Source of the DNA: Adiantum capillus-veneris
Taxonomy: Eukaryota > Streptophyta > Polypodiopsida > Polypodiales > Pteridaceae
Assembly: GCA_014529385.2 (NCBI GenBank)
Contig: CM043959.1
Coordinates: 13,947,809 to 14,011,808, forward strand
Direction of reading: 5' to 3'
DNA: 64,000 nt
Shown here: positions 28,353 through 39,848 of the stretch, one piece after another
Numbering within the stretch: position 1 is the stretch's first letter
Layout of the letters: each line of letters begins with the position of its first letter
Translations under genes and position numbers: made by a program
Notes under the pieces: generated by a model
What the model was told of the DNA's origin: nothing
Database searches by the model: none
What the model saw: only the letters and a program-made list of their open reading frames with translations

Positions 28353-29229
28353 TTAGTTGGCACGTATGTGCTTTTGTGTTCTGTGTGTGTAACTGAGGGT
28401 TAGTGCTTAAGTGGTTGAGCTTGGAGTTTATAAAACTATGGCGAAAGGAAAGCAAGCCTTGGAAGTCCAACCGTTGGCTTCTGCTTCTTCTATAGAAATG
28501 ATGCTTGGTACTGTGAAATTTATTTCTTGACATTAAGATTATTGAAAGAAATTTTATTTGGATTTGTAGTTAGGAAAAGAATTTGGTTTTTACTTCATGC
28601 CTAGTGCTGACTGCATACACACTTAGCTTTTTGCTACTGTACAAAAAAATGGCATCAAATCTGGCATAAATATGGATACTGTTTTGGTTTTTCTAATGAT
28701 GGTTGAAAGCTTGGTGGTGTTGCTGGTTATGCCGCCATGGAATATATATAAGCATTTGGGTTTCTTTACAAAGGTTTTTTGTGACCCTTTTGGAGGCTGG
28801 ACTAAACGGGATTTTGCTATACTAACATTGGCTTTTTTTTGGCATTGATAAACTGCTGCAGTACTTGGGGTGTAAATTTTTTAGAAGGAATCATGTTCAC
28901 TACCTTTGTTTAAAAGTTGTACCATTTTTTAATAACTGGCTCATAGAAATGGATCTAGTTTTTAAAAATGCTTCTAAAATAACCTTAAGAATGATGTGAT
29001 GTATCTGATAAGGTTTCCATGGCATATTCCTTTGACTCTTTACAGGGTCAACCTTTTCAAAATTGGCAAAATACTTGAAGTATAAACATGGTTGAGTGCC
29101 AAATCACTTGATGATTGTGAGGGTGCTAATCACTAGGGTAAGGAATGAATAGTATTCTAACTAGGGATGTTACTTATCGGTTTTTTGGTTCTGGGCTGAA
29201 AGAGTCAGCTGATACTCTGACATGGATCA

Positions 29230-30365
29230 GGTGTTCTACTTGTTGCTTGGATGCCTGGCTTAGATCTGGCTTGTACACCATAAAAACCTGTTATATACAT
29301 GCATGTTATGGTTCTTTATGCTTCACTACTTGAGATTTGGCATAAACTAAGATTCTGATCAAGATGGGTATAGTGTTACTCTGGCTCTGGCTGATACTTC
29401 CCTGGCTTGAGCTGATACTTCTTGGAGCTGATGGTTTTTGATACCTTTGCTAACTAAATGTGATATGGTAGTATAGTATAGGATGGTTGTTCTTAACATG
29501 GAAATTCTGACTAACATGTATCTAGGTTTCTACTTGTTGCTTGGATGCCTAGCTTAGATCTGGCCCGTACTGCCATAAAAGCTTGTTATATACATACAAA
29601 TTCTAGTTTTTTTATGCTTTACTACTTGAGATTTGGCATAAACTAAGATTCTGACCGAGATGGGTATAGTGTTACTCTGGCTTTGGCTGATACTCCCCTG
29701 GCTTGGGCTGATACTTCTCGGACCTGATGGTTTTTGGATACTTTTACTAACTAAAAGAGGTATGGTATTATGGTATAGGGTGGTTGTTCTTAACTTACAG
29801 AGGATCTGACCTTACTGCTTGGATGTTTTACTCTGATATAGGTTTGATAAACATATTCATACACATACAATGGTTGTATCTAGTAATCGCTTGAAGTAGC
29901 CTGCTTTATGGCTAAGTAGCTTTGACTTTGGCTCTGGCTAAAAACTTATGTGACCCTAGCTGTTAAGTCTCTGAAAGGGGGTCCTTTATGGTATCTGGAA
30001 TAATGATGATTACAAAACATCTAACCTTCACCTGTTGCTTGGATATCTTCCATAGATGTGGTTTTGTACATACTTATTCCAATACATCAAGTGATGATGC
30101 TACCGTAAAATATAGATACTTTATTGTTTGCTCTGACTTACAATAAAATATGACCTTCTACTTGTTGCTTGGATGCCTGGCTTAGATCTAGCTTGTACTG
30201 CCATAAAAGCTAGTTATATACATATATATTCTGGTTCTTTATGCTTTACTACTTGAGATTTGGTATAAAATAAGATTCAGACCAAGATGGGTATAGTGTT
30301 ACTCTGGCTCTGGTTGATATTCCTCTGGCTTGGGCTGGTACTTCTCAGAGCTGATGGTTCGGCTT
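29230..30365. repeat. Diverged tandem repeat, unit about 290-300 bp
   Basis: Units begin near 29,230, 29,529, about 29,815 (poorly kept) and 30,150 with CTTGTTGCTTGGATGCC or a close variant. They continue with TAGATCTGG, TTTATGCTT, ACTACTTGAGATTTGG, GATGGGTATAGTGTTACTC and a GGCT/TGATACT-rich end. The array lies inside the likely intron of repeat copy 1 and is not seen in the other two copies. Confidence 0.75.
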
Positions 30366-30778
30366 TTTCTTTAGTTTCAAGGGGAACTCTTTATGGAATG
30401 TAGAATAATGCTGTTAAATATGCATAACCTGCTACAAAATAGTGGATGACTCAGTGACCCCAAGTTCTTGATTTGCGACCTAAAATTGGTCGAAAGATAA
30501 CCCTAGTTGCATATTTTAAGAGTGGGACATGGATAGGAGCTAGACTAGTGGCAAATAGAATTCTCATAGGTTTTCGCTAAACTTTCTAACTCAACAGTTT
30601 ACTATAGCACGTACAGATCACTTCAGGTTAAATCATTGTAGCTATACTCTGGTGTTTATGGAGTCCAGCCACTTGAGGGCGGAAGAGGTCGCTCAAAATT
30701 ATGGCAAAAACTGTCAGGGTTTCATATATAAAAGAAATTTGCAAGAGTGTGTAAAATTTATTTGTGTACTGTTTTCAG

Positions 30779-30870
30779 GGTTTACCAAGATATAGGATGA
30801 CTGCTCGGATGAGTACTATTGTTGATCCAATCAAGAGAGCATAGATCTCGAAAAAGCTTAAGGCAGCTAG
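30779..30870 (+). pseudogene. Relic similar to the first PLE-module coding segment
   Basis: After a splice-acceptor-like tgttttcag, the translation has TARM, DPIKRA, a stop, then ISKKL and AR. The segment at 38,258-38,437 has TARM, DPVKRAL, ISEKL and AR with the same spacing. The function is unknown. The stop codon and the absence of any RT downstream suggest a relic. Confidence 0.45.
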
Positions 30871-31433
30871 GGCTGAATATATAGCATCATGGTCGAGACA
30901 GAGAGCAATATCTTAATCGAACCTGCAAGAATAAGGAGATAAATTATAAAGATACTCAAAAGAAAATCATTGGCAGTTTGTAAGCTGATGAAGTTCGATA
31001 TGAAGTTGTAATGGACTACCAAAGTCTTGTTAAAGTTCATTTTTTAATAAAGTTTATTTGCAAAAAAAAGTTGAACTTTGTGACATGGATAGCAACTAGG
31101 ATGCCCATACATCACCTGCATACAGAGCCAATGCTAACAAAATGTTATGTTGTTCTATGGGTGCAGGTGAGAGCTACTCTCTTTGATTCAGCTTTTTGGT
31201 TGCTTTATTGTTGGGAAGAATGGTTGCTGGTTCGTAGTTTGTAAAAGAAAATTTCTATCTTCGGATGGTGACTTGTACCAAACTGATGAGATTTATTTAT
31301 ACAAAATCATGCTATCTAAACTTTCTTATGTATAATAAACCTTGTATTTATCTGGGTACCTTGGTCTTTGAACATACATATGTTCGTTTGTGGGTAATAT
31401 ATGTAGATAACTAAAACACACATACACACACAT

Positions 31434-32445
31434 CTAGTATTTTGAAGTATTTATTACTTGATATATTTTTATACCAATATCACTCTTTTCAACTATCCAT
31501 TGGAGATATGATGTACCGTAGTTTTTTTTCCATTTTTTTCTCAATCCAAAGTCAAGATATACTCTAATAAATTGCTTAAAAACATACCAAAAGACATGCA
31601 CCTCAAATTTACCAACTTCCTTAGTTAGAATATAACAATCCTTGGTATTCTTGAGACACGTGCCAACACCATGATATGGGCTTAACTCTTATCCCAAGTT
31701 GAGGGAGTTGGTACCACAAGGTATAAAATGGATGACATCAATGATTTATGTGAGTAGTCTTGAAGATTGTGAGCAAGGTTTCCTCCACCCTATATTAGAA
31801 AGTTAAGTTAGAGGCATCCTTATACTATCTAAATTGCATCAACCTCTCCCGTTGAATGTTTGTACATCATGTACTCTTGCCTATCTTTTGAGAATCTCTA
31901 TTGTCCATATCAAAAGCCAAGGTATTCTTGTCATATTAGTAAGTTAAGCTAGTAGGTTAATCAAGGTTATTTCTTAACATTGTTGTTAGTGAAACATGCT
32001 GGTGACTGTTTGATGGGCTTCTTATCTAGATCCATAAGCAATGCTTTTGTATGTTTTATCTTCTCCACTCCTAGTAGGTAAACTACATCATAGGGTATTC
32101 AAAAATCCCTCTCCAAGACATAAGTCCTCAAGAATCCAAAAATTTGTGATTTTTGGGCTTCTTAAGACCTATGGAGCATTATTATGCCTCAATGATTACT
32201 GATGAGATATAGAATCCATAGGCAGCTATTCCAAAATGAATTTCTATGAGTGTAAATCCACAAATAAGCATATGTCATGATGATTTCTCTCAAGATCATT
32301 TTGTAGAGATAAATGGGTGGGTCTTTTGACTTCCTTCTTGGACCCAAACTTATAGGTCATGATCCTAGCTAGTCCCTTTGTCCATCACTATTGAGTACCC
32401 CAAAAATCACAATTTTTGAGGCTCTACATCATGGTGTATATGATT

Positions 32446-32536
<91 letters not shown>

Positions 32537-34242
32537 CACTCACACACACACACACACACACAAAGAATATTACATGCATACTTTTGTTTGAAATTTCACT
32601 GACATATAATGAAGTCCAATGCATTATTTTTTGTAGATATCTATTTCTTATAGTTTCCTTGAGCTTTTCATGGCATATGTTTTTAAAACATTCTCTTTAT
32701 TTGTACATTTTCAGATACACACTTAATCATATGTAAGATGATCCCATAATCCTTTGCTTCTCATGAAATTCTCAACCCTTAAGATTAAAATATCATTCTC
32801 CTATTTTAGTTTCTCTCCAAAATTCTGTGAAGTCGAGATGAACTTTCAACCATGATGGACTTTTAAATACTTTGGAACAACTTGTAATTTTTGATAAAAT
32901 ATAAATTAAGTTATGGAAAATCTCTTAAAAAACATATCCAAGAGAAAAACCAAACGAGATTTTAATAATTGTCAAGTTTTGATGTCATGTTTGACATCAA
33001 AACTACACCAATTTACAAGAATAAAATAATTCTTTATCTCAAAGGCTGGATTGATCCAAAGCTAAACCACTTTAAACAAAGATAGAATTCTCACATGCAT
33101 CCATATAGACAACAAGACAACATATTATATTAAAGTTAGCAACACATAACAAGTGTCAAAAAACTTATCAGTTGTTATCTATGTCATACTTAAAATTTAT
33201 TAGTTTAGCCTCTTTCTAAAAACATAACCCAACCTAAGGTCATCACTCCTTTTGTAGACTCAGAACATAATAATGTTCTTTTGAATCATACAACAACACT
33301 TTAAACACCTTTGTTTTGACCGTTTTATATATTTCTCATCTTTAGTAGTAAGTGGGATGTCCGGCCAGTTGGCTTGAATCCCAACAACATGCACTATAGA
33401 ATTAGTGTATTACAGGTTAGTTGAGTGTGGCTAACACTTTGGATCATGTCAAGTGAGTACAGATGCAACCCAGAGTAGCAAACCATCTTTGAAGAGAAAG
33501 ACACTTCCCCTCAAAATATGACTCTATCACTGATGAGAGCAATAGCGAAGAGGAAGGTTATGTATTGTTTGCAGCCCCGTGATGTGCACCTATGTCACCT
33601 TTTGCTATATTTCTCATATTTATGTTTCTAGTACATCACGCAATAATGAGCAATGTCATGGCAAACAGAGGGACACCAAAGTTTGGGGTAAAGGCAATGT
33701 GCCTCTTACCCCAAGTGGATGCGCTAGAGGCATTCGACAACCCATCATCTTTACACACACCTTATCTTTACTAGATAGAAGAATAAGGGGCCTATAACCA
33801 ACACACACTAGCCAATAAAGTAGCTCACCAAGGGGGGGAGGACTCAACACCAAGGAACCTTGAGCTTGGAGCTCTTGTGAATGGTGGCTCATGTGAGGGT
33901 GCAGCTCCACACACACAAAAATCAAGGCACTAGAGAAACACATTGAGAGAGCACCCAATTGAACCTTAGCCTTGCACAACATGCAATGTTGGATTTTGGA
34001 GAAATAAAAGGTGGCCCTATATGTTTTGAGATGCAAAAATAGATAGCGTAGTTTTTATAGTTTTGAGCTGAGCTGGGGAATGTTTGGCTTAAAAAAGTAT
34101 CATGCTACAATGGAGGAAACTTACCTTTCAGGATGTGCAACACAATTGAGGATATTGCACATGAGAAGCCAAAAATTAATGAAATCTCTATAGCAATAGC
34201 ATGAAGTGTGTGGGGTAGAGCAAAGCAAGCTTGAAGGGTGTG

Positions 34243-34244
<2 letters not shown>
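31434..34244. other. Spacer, no gene recognised
   Basis: AT-rich. It contains a CT tract (32,451-32,533) that passes into a CA tract (to about 32,562). Short frames near 33,579-34,036 show no known domain. Confidence 0.45.
32451..32562. repeat. Compound microsatellite (CT)n(CA)n
   Basis: About 41 CT units, then gcacact and about 12 CA units. Confidence 0.95.
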
Positions 34245-34300
<56 letters not shown>

Positions 34301-35670
34301 TGCATGGGTCCTTACTCATGCTTCACTACAAAAAAAATTGGATTGAAAGAGAATGGTCTTGAGTCTAAAAAAACCTCTTTTCCCTTTTTTTCACCATTAC
34401 ATCTCTATTAACCCATCCATTAGATGATCACACAGGCAGTTGCACAATAGTAACAAATGTTAAGATACGATTGGCTAAAATTACTCCTAACTCCTTAGTG
34501 TAGGGTGTTTGGTTAAAATATCCTCATAAGTGTATGCCAAAATGGGGATATAAATATATTTTATGATGTGGTAGAAACTGTGCTAGCAAATATAACCGCT
34601 CAAAAAATTCACACTTCATTAAATGTCTCAGATAATAATATTGTGGCCCTAACCCTAGGGTTTCCTTTACCATCGTGAGTCTTGACCCCAAAGGATCACG
34701 CGTGTTACTCTATTTTGATATTTCCACCATTTCGTCTGCGCAATGGATGTTCCTAATTGACATAATAGAAGATGCTCATAACGGAGTATGGTGTTTTTCT
34801 GGATGGATTCTCTTGACTGCTGCAAATGAGCAAGCTTGAATGTAAGCCATAGCTGATGAAGTATAAAGACACAGCTTAAGACAAGCTATTGAAGAAACTT
34901 GTAAATTGTGGGTGAGATAAGAAGTGCCCAAGTCGGTTACAATGCACTCTGAGGTATAATATGCATCTCTTATATAGACCCACATTGCAACTTCTATTTG
35001 GTGATTATCTGTACTAAATGCCTGCATTACATGCCCACTTGTCTTGAATCCTGTTACACTTTAACTCTTCTTATTGTTTTCATGACATTTGTTTCTCCTA
35101 GGAACATACCCATTTGGCCATCCTACCGATATTAGTCTCTTATAAAATGTCGGTACTGTTAGTAATTGTTCGTCTGCAACCTACCAGTGTCGGTGTCTTT
35201 ATCTCATAAATTTTTTTTGAGCCATGCATTGACTCTATAGAGTCTGAAGTGTCCAAACTAGCTACTGCCACTCATTTACTATTGCTCTTATATTCACCAC
35301 TAGCAGTAAATGATGATGGGATTCATTGTAGCCTCTTTTTTGTAATTGCTCAAACTGGTTATTAATTGCTGCATATGTTTCCCTAACCTTTTTTTATCTC
35401 TTGTACATCGTTTTCTTACTTATAGTATTATTGCCTGCAAACTGTAACCCTGCCCATACGTTTGCTCTGTCGCATGCTACCTTCTGCTTAGGAATGGAGT
35501 GTATACTGACTCGTAGCTTTTGCACTCATGATTCATGGATCTTGTGCTATCAAAATCTCTGGAGACCCGGGCTGTAAGAGATACCACAATTGCGGGGATG
35601 GCTGGCTATTGTCGGGTCCCATCACCTACAGCTGGACTTTGTCTTCTATAAATCCCACACTAATGTGGAT

Positions 35671-35692
35671 CAGGTGAGTTCTAGACTCACTT
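35671..35692 (+). promoter_or_regulatory. 5' splice site-like hairpin, copy A
   Basis: CAG followed by GTGAGT is a textbook plant 5' splice site. It also forms a stem with ACTCAC at 35,685-35,690 around tctag, extendable by one G-U and one A-T pair. Confidence 0.5.
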
Positions 35693-37699
35693 AGCAGTTG
35701 TTATTTTGTACCTGTGCGTTCTAAATTACAAGCTGTGGGGACTGCAACATGCCTAAAATTAAAGAGAAAGCGGTGGTGGAGTTGTCATCTCCTCCGAGTT
35801 TACAAGTGCTTTATTTTTGTGATAGTTGTCAGTCTGCTTGCTTTTAAGATGGGACTCAGCTGATTTAGTTAGATTTATCATGATAATTGGGATAAACTTA
35901 AGTAAATAGCATGTTTGGTGGTTTTAACTGCTACCCATTGGACAATTTTATGATTGATTGGAGGTCTTGACACTAGGCGGTTTGTCTACGCTGAAATCCT
36001 TGAAATAATTGCTCAATATTGAATGAGTTCTGGGTACTAAGTTTCTGCTAGTTTTTGCAAACTTTTGGAATGGTTAAAAAATACATGGCTTTTTTGTGCG
36101 GGTCTGGTTTGTCTAATATGACTGTAAAAAATTTGGGTAAATAGTAAAATCTTGGTATGTTTAACTCTGGCTAATTGGACAGATTTAAGATCGAATGTGT
36201 TGCTCGGTTTTGGGGGTTTTTTTAATTGATTTTTCTAAGAAATCAGGAAGCTCACTCTCATTTGATTACTGGTTTTTGAGGTGCTGCCTTATCTTGAAAA
36301 GATTTGTAATGGTTAAAAAGAATCACATACCATAATGATGTAGTATTTTTACATTTGAGCTTGATCTCTTTTTACCTTCTTACAACACCTACCCGTAAGA
36401 TATCTGGCTATTTTTGTGACTCACCACTTGCATGGTTTGTTGACTTATGATAGCTGGTTATTTCTTGCATGGTTATGGTTTGGGCCCTCCGCTATACAAT
36501 AATCTAAGCTTTACTCTATTAAGCTGACCATTATTGGCTCATTTCAGTGTGTAGGAGGATGATCACTTACCCGCATGATGCGGCTACAAGGAGTATAAAA
36601 CTGGGTTTCTCCAGCTAGTGTTAGATATCCTATATGGGTAGATGGTTTAATAGGTACTCTCTAGTGTAAGAATTGTCGTCGACTATGCTTTTTGTTGGTC
36701 CTTACTTTTTATCTTTACTCTTTTTCTCTGGTTTTTTCTGTGCTGATTTTGGGTTAATGCCTTTTTAGTGCCTAGACATGCCATGCTTGTAGTGTTTCGG
36801 AGTTTTTAGCACTGTGGCATACACTATCATTACATAATTTTTTCCATATCAAGAAGAATAAGACTGTTGCTTTTTTTCTTTTTAAAAAAAGGGAAGGAGT
36901 TTGTATTATATGATTAACATGGAATAAAATGGAATTTGTAATAGGCTGTGTAAAATATATGTCGGACATGACATAAGTTAAGAGACTGTAGTATTTGAAG
37001 ATGGTAGTCAACATGATCGAATCAGCTCGCAAATCATAAAAGGAAATTTGCAAATGCCAGACATACGGGTTGTGAGGCCTCTGGTCGTTTTGCTGGTTTC
37101 CAAAGAACTGAACATTATAGTGTCGGTTTTTCTTTGAGGACATCAGCTTAGGAAGTTGGAAATTTTTTTGGCTTTGCTTTCTCTATAATGCGACATTAAA
37201 CTTTTAGGCTCTGTTACTGAAATAAAATATGGGTTTGACATGGTTGATGTGTAACTGGCGATCCTCTAACACTTCTTGAGATGTGTTGAAATTGATTAGT
37301 TGTAAAAAATTGATGCCTACTATAAAATGTTTTGTCTCGAGCCAACTTGTGCTTGATCATATGGTGAAAATTCTAACTATACAATTTTAAGAATGATTTC
37401 AAAAGTGTTGAACATAGTTTGTTTGAGAGAACCTCCTAAAATTTTGTTTAAAAAAAACTTAAAATTGGCTCTAGATTGTTTTGAAAAATCGGGAAATACT
37501 TTGATAAATAGGAGCAATTACTATGGGAATCTCACTTTCTAAGAAAGATTTGCAAAATACCAAAGACTTTTGTATAGTAAGAACTTGGCTATTTTTTCTT
37601 TTTTGTATGAAATTACAAATATATTATGAGAACTGTTGTTTTGTTCATTGGGACATGGATAACAAGTGGGATGCCCATGCATCACCTGTACACAGTAAC

Positions 37700-37740
37700 A
37701 ATTGCTAACCGAGCGTTTTCTTGTTTACTATGGGTGCAGG
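37700..37740 (+). promoter_or_regulatory. Putative branch point and 3' splice site, copy A
   Basis: TTGCTAAC, then a T-rich stretch, then GGGTGCAG followed by GTGAGGGCT. The same arrangement occurs at 45,383-45,422 and, more loosely, at 31,132-31,167. Inference only; no transcript data. Confidence 0.4.
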
Positions 37741-38257
37741 TGAGGGCTATCTTCTTTGAAAAAAACAAATTGTTCGACGTGGTTGATGACATGTGGATTA
37801 TCTTTTACCTTAAAGCAGCATCACTCCTAAATTGGGGATTATTTTTTTCCGTGTTATACTTTGTCCTCTTCACTACCTTGTACAAAATTTATTTTCAATA
37901 GCAAATGAATTATTGTACAATTCCATTGTATTTACCTAGAATTTTTGGTTTGTGAACAGGTTTTGTTCTTTTGCGTACATGTACGTATTTAGAACTGCTA
38001 CACACACAATAAATGCAAAAAAGAGATTGACTTGTCTATCTCTCTCAGACTTTAGTTCTAGGTCTTAGCACCTGTTACAGTATAATTTATTATATTCTAA
38101 TAGGCAGGGGTGCTATTAACCTTTCACTAGTCAGGTCAAAGGGGACCACTACGACTGTTTGATAGCACTACCATTCTATTCTAATCGTTCTTGTTCTCTC
38201 TTTCTAATGACCTTTTTGCCTTGTCTTTTCACTATTTTATATATTTATGTCCACCAG

Positions 38258-39848
38258 GATACTCGAAAACTCACAGCAAGAATGAAGGCCTGCTCTGACC
38301 CAGTAAAAAGGGCTTTGATCTCGGAGAAATTACGACTTGCTAGAGAATTAGAGATTGTCTTTCCAAGTATCTCACTGAGGATTAGGCCCTATCTTCATAT
38401 GGCTGTAAAACTCAAAAAGAAGTTATTCTCTGTATAATCTACGTTGGTCTGTCGACTCTTCGCATCAAAAAGGTGTTAATCTAACTTTTGTCAATAAAAT
38501 CTTTGCAGATTATTTCCCTCTCCCAAAGTCTTACTCTCCCTATGGAACCCCTCTCATTTGCTTCTCTACTTGTGCTAAAATATATCCAAGATTGCGAAGC
38601 TTTAGTTTTAATTGTTGATGCCTCAAAAGATTCTAGTTTGTCTTTTGTCCAGCTTATTCCGTTTGACTTCTCACTCTCCTTGTTAAGAATAAAACCGAGA
38701 GTATCAACCTGCTGCTGGAATTTACTTCTAACTTGGCTAGTCTATCCAAAGCACATATTCAGGACTTAGCTTCCTTCTCTTCTAGAGGCTCGTAATTATC
38801 CAAACTCCTCAGAAAATTTTGTGGGCTAAGTCCTAACTTTGTTACTGCTCTCTCTACTCCAATAGTTGCTCCTCTTAACAACCTTTTTTGTAGAGATGCT
38901 GCGGCTTTGGAAGCTATAAAAGAATTTCAAAAGGACCTTTGTTCACTCAATGAGGCTTCCTTTTTGGATATGGTGCCAAAAGTCTCTAGAGCCTTTCCTT
39001 TTTTACCTTCACATCAGATTGAAGTTGAATCCCTGGGTGTAGAACATAGACTTTGGTTGTTCCCGAATAAAGGGTTTCTTGCTCCCATTTCTATGGAAAC
39101 TTGGATCTTCCTTGCCGACCTGGCACTTGCCACTATTGAAGAATGCAAGCTTAAAGTTCTTAAAGGGATTCAGCTTCTGGACAAAGGAGATCTGATTAAA
39201 GCTCCGTTCAATATGAATTTCCTTGACAAAAAAAAATGCAGATCTAAGACAGGTTTATATGCAAGAACCAAAGGTGTGATGACCTTTAGTAAAAATAATG
39301 CTGACTACTACACTGAAACGGTGTGGAATGTGTTCAGACCTTACCTTAAGTGTGCATGCAAATTTTTAGATCCGAAAGCTGCTTGTGAGTTGAGCATCAT
39401 TTGGTTTGACCATGCTATTTGGTACGCCCTCAACAATCTTTCAAATATCTTTCCTGACAAAGCTGAAGAGTTTCATCTTTCCCTCTTTTGTTTGTGGCTG
39501 GGTGAACAAGCTAGGGATCTGGTCTTAGCTCAAATCACCTTTATACATTACAGATCTTTTATGTGCGACACCCTCCAAGAGCTGGGTTTTGAAGGTTGTG
39601 GCACTATGTTAACCACTTATGGAGGTTATAAAGGAATCAAAGGTATGGTTGGGCAAATCAAGCCGAATATTGATGATGAAGATACGCAAGTATCCAAACG
39701 CCCCAACACTCTTATCTCCCCGTCAGCTTCTTACACCTCTTTCTTGACTCCCTCCTCTAATGATCGTATATTTGGTAGAGGAAGGGTTAAAAGGTTTACT
39801 AGAGGCCGTGGCAGAAACCTGCCAATCCAAAATCTTTTGGATATGTGA
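38258..39848 (+). pseudogene. ORF1-like protein upstream of PLE-type RT (decayed)
   Basis: The first segment (38,258-38,437, about 60 codons) follows a pyrimidine-rich CCACCAG and encodes TARMK, DPVKRA and ISEKL. After two or more frame changes the main frame opens by about 38,690 and runs, with one early stop, to a long open part of 313 codons from ATG 38,907. That part is rich in aromatic residues with a CELSIIWFDHAIW-type segment near its middle, and ends in an Arg/Gly-rich basic tail (GRGRVKRFTRGRGR). The tail suggests nucleic-acid binding, like a Gag-type or ORF1 protein. I do not recognise the core domain. It is on the same strand as the RT, 170 bp upstream of that frame. Confidence 0.5.

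Larger units (their letters stand above)
27898..31433 (+). repeat. CA-bounded repeat, diverged copy 1
   Basis: This is a distant relative of the repeats at 34,245-38,010 and 41,952-45,715. Shared points, in order: a CA tract at the left, a 5' splice-like hairpin (28,335-28,352), a block reading ATGCCCATACATCACCTG (31,101-31,118), GCAGGTGAG (31,163-31,171), a tail with CCTTGTATTTA and GTTCGTTTGTG, and a short CA tract at the right. In addition it has a segment at 30,779-30,870 similar to the first coding segment of the PLE module. The left half aligns poorly, so that border is inferred. Confidence 0.55.
34245..38010 (+). repeat. CA-bounded repeat, copy A (left direct repeat)
   Basis: It begins with a CA tract (34,245-34,296) plus AAAATTGCATGGGTCCTTAC and ends TTTAGAACTGCTACACACACA. 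Almost the whole length aligns by eye with 41,952-45,715, at roughly nine bases in ten, with small indels. No long reading frame is conserved between the copies. It holds a 5' splice-like hairpin, and a branch-point-like GCTAAC plus T-rich tract ending GCAG, as if it carried a 2.07-kb intron (35,674-37,739). It lies directly upstream of the PLE-like coding module and may be its 5' region or pseudo-LTR. Confidence 0.8.

Noticed and set aside
33529-33560. Second hammerhead-like string, CTGATGAG with GCGAAG
   Set aside because: The GAAA box reads GAAG and no stems I or III flank it.
33579-34036. Overlapping short frames on both strands
   Set aside because: No domain, no conserved copy in the window, and mutually overlapping.
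34849-34905. Hammerhead ribozyme candidate (CTGATGA followed by GAAAC) in repeat A, also near 42,581
   Set aside because: PLEs can carry hammerhead ribozymes, so I checked. The segment between the two boxes does not form stem II and there is no matching cleavage stem; in A' an ACAAG/CTTGT pairing would bury the GAAA box.
38907-39848. Host gene interpretation of the 313-codon frame
   Set aside because: It sits in line with an RT on the same strand, between direct repeats, with decayed coding sequence before and after it, so a mobile-element ORF is far more likely.
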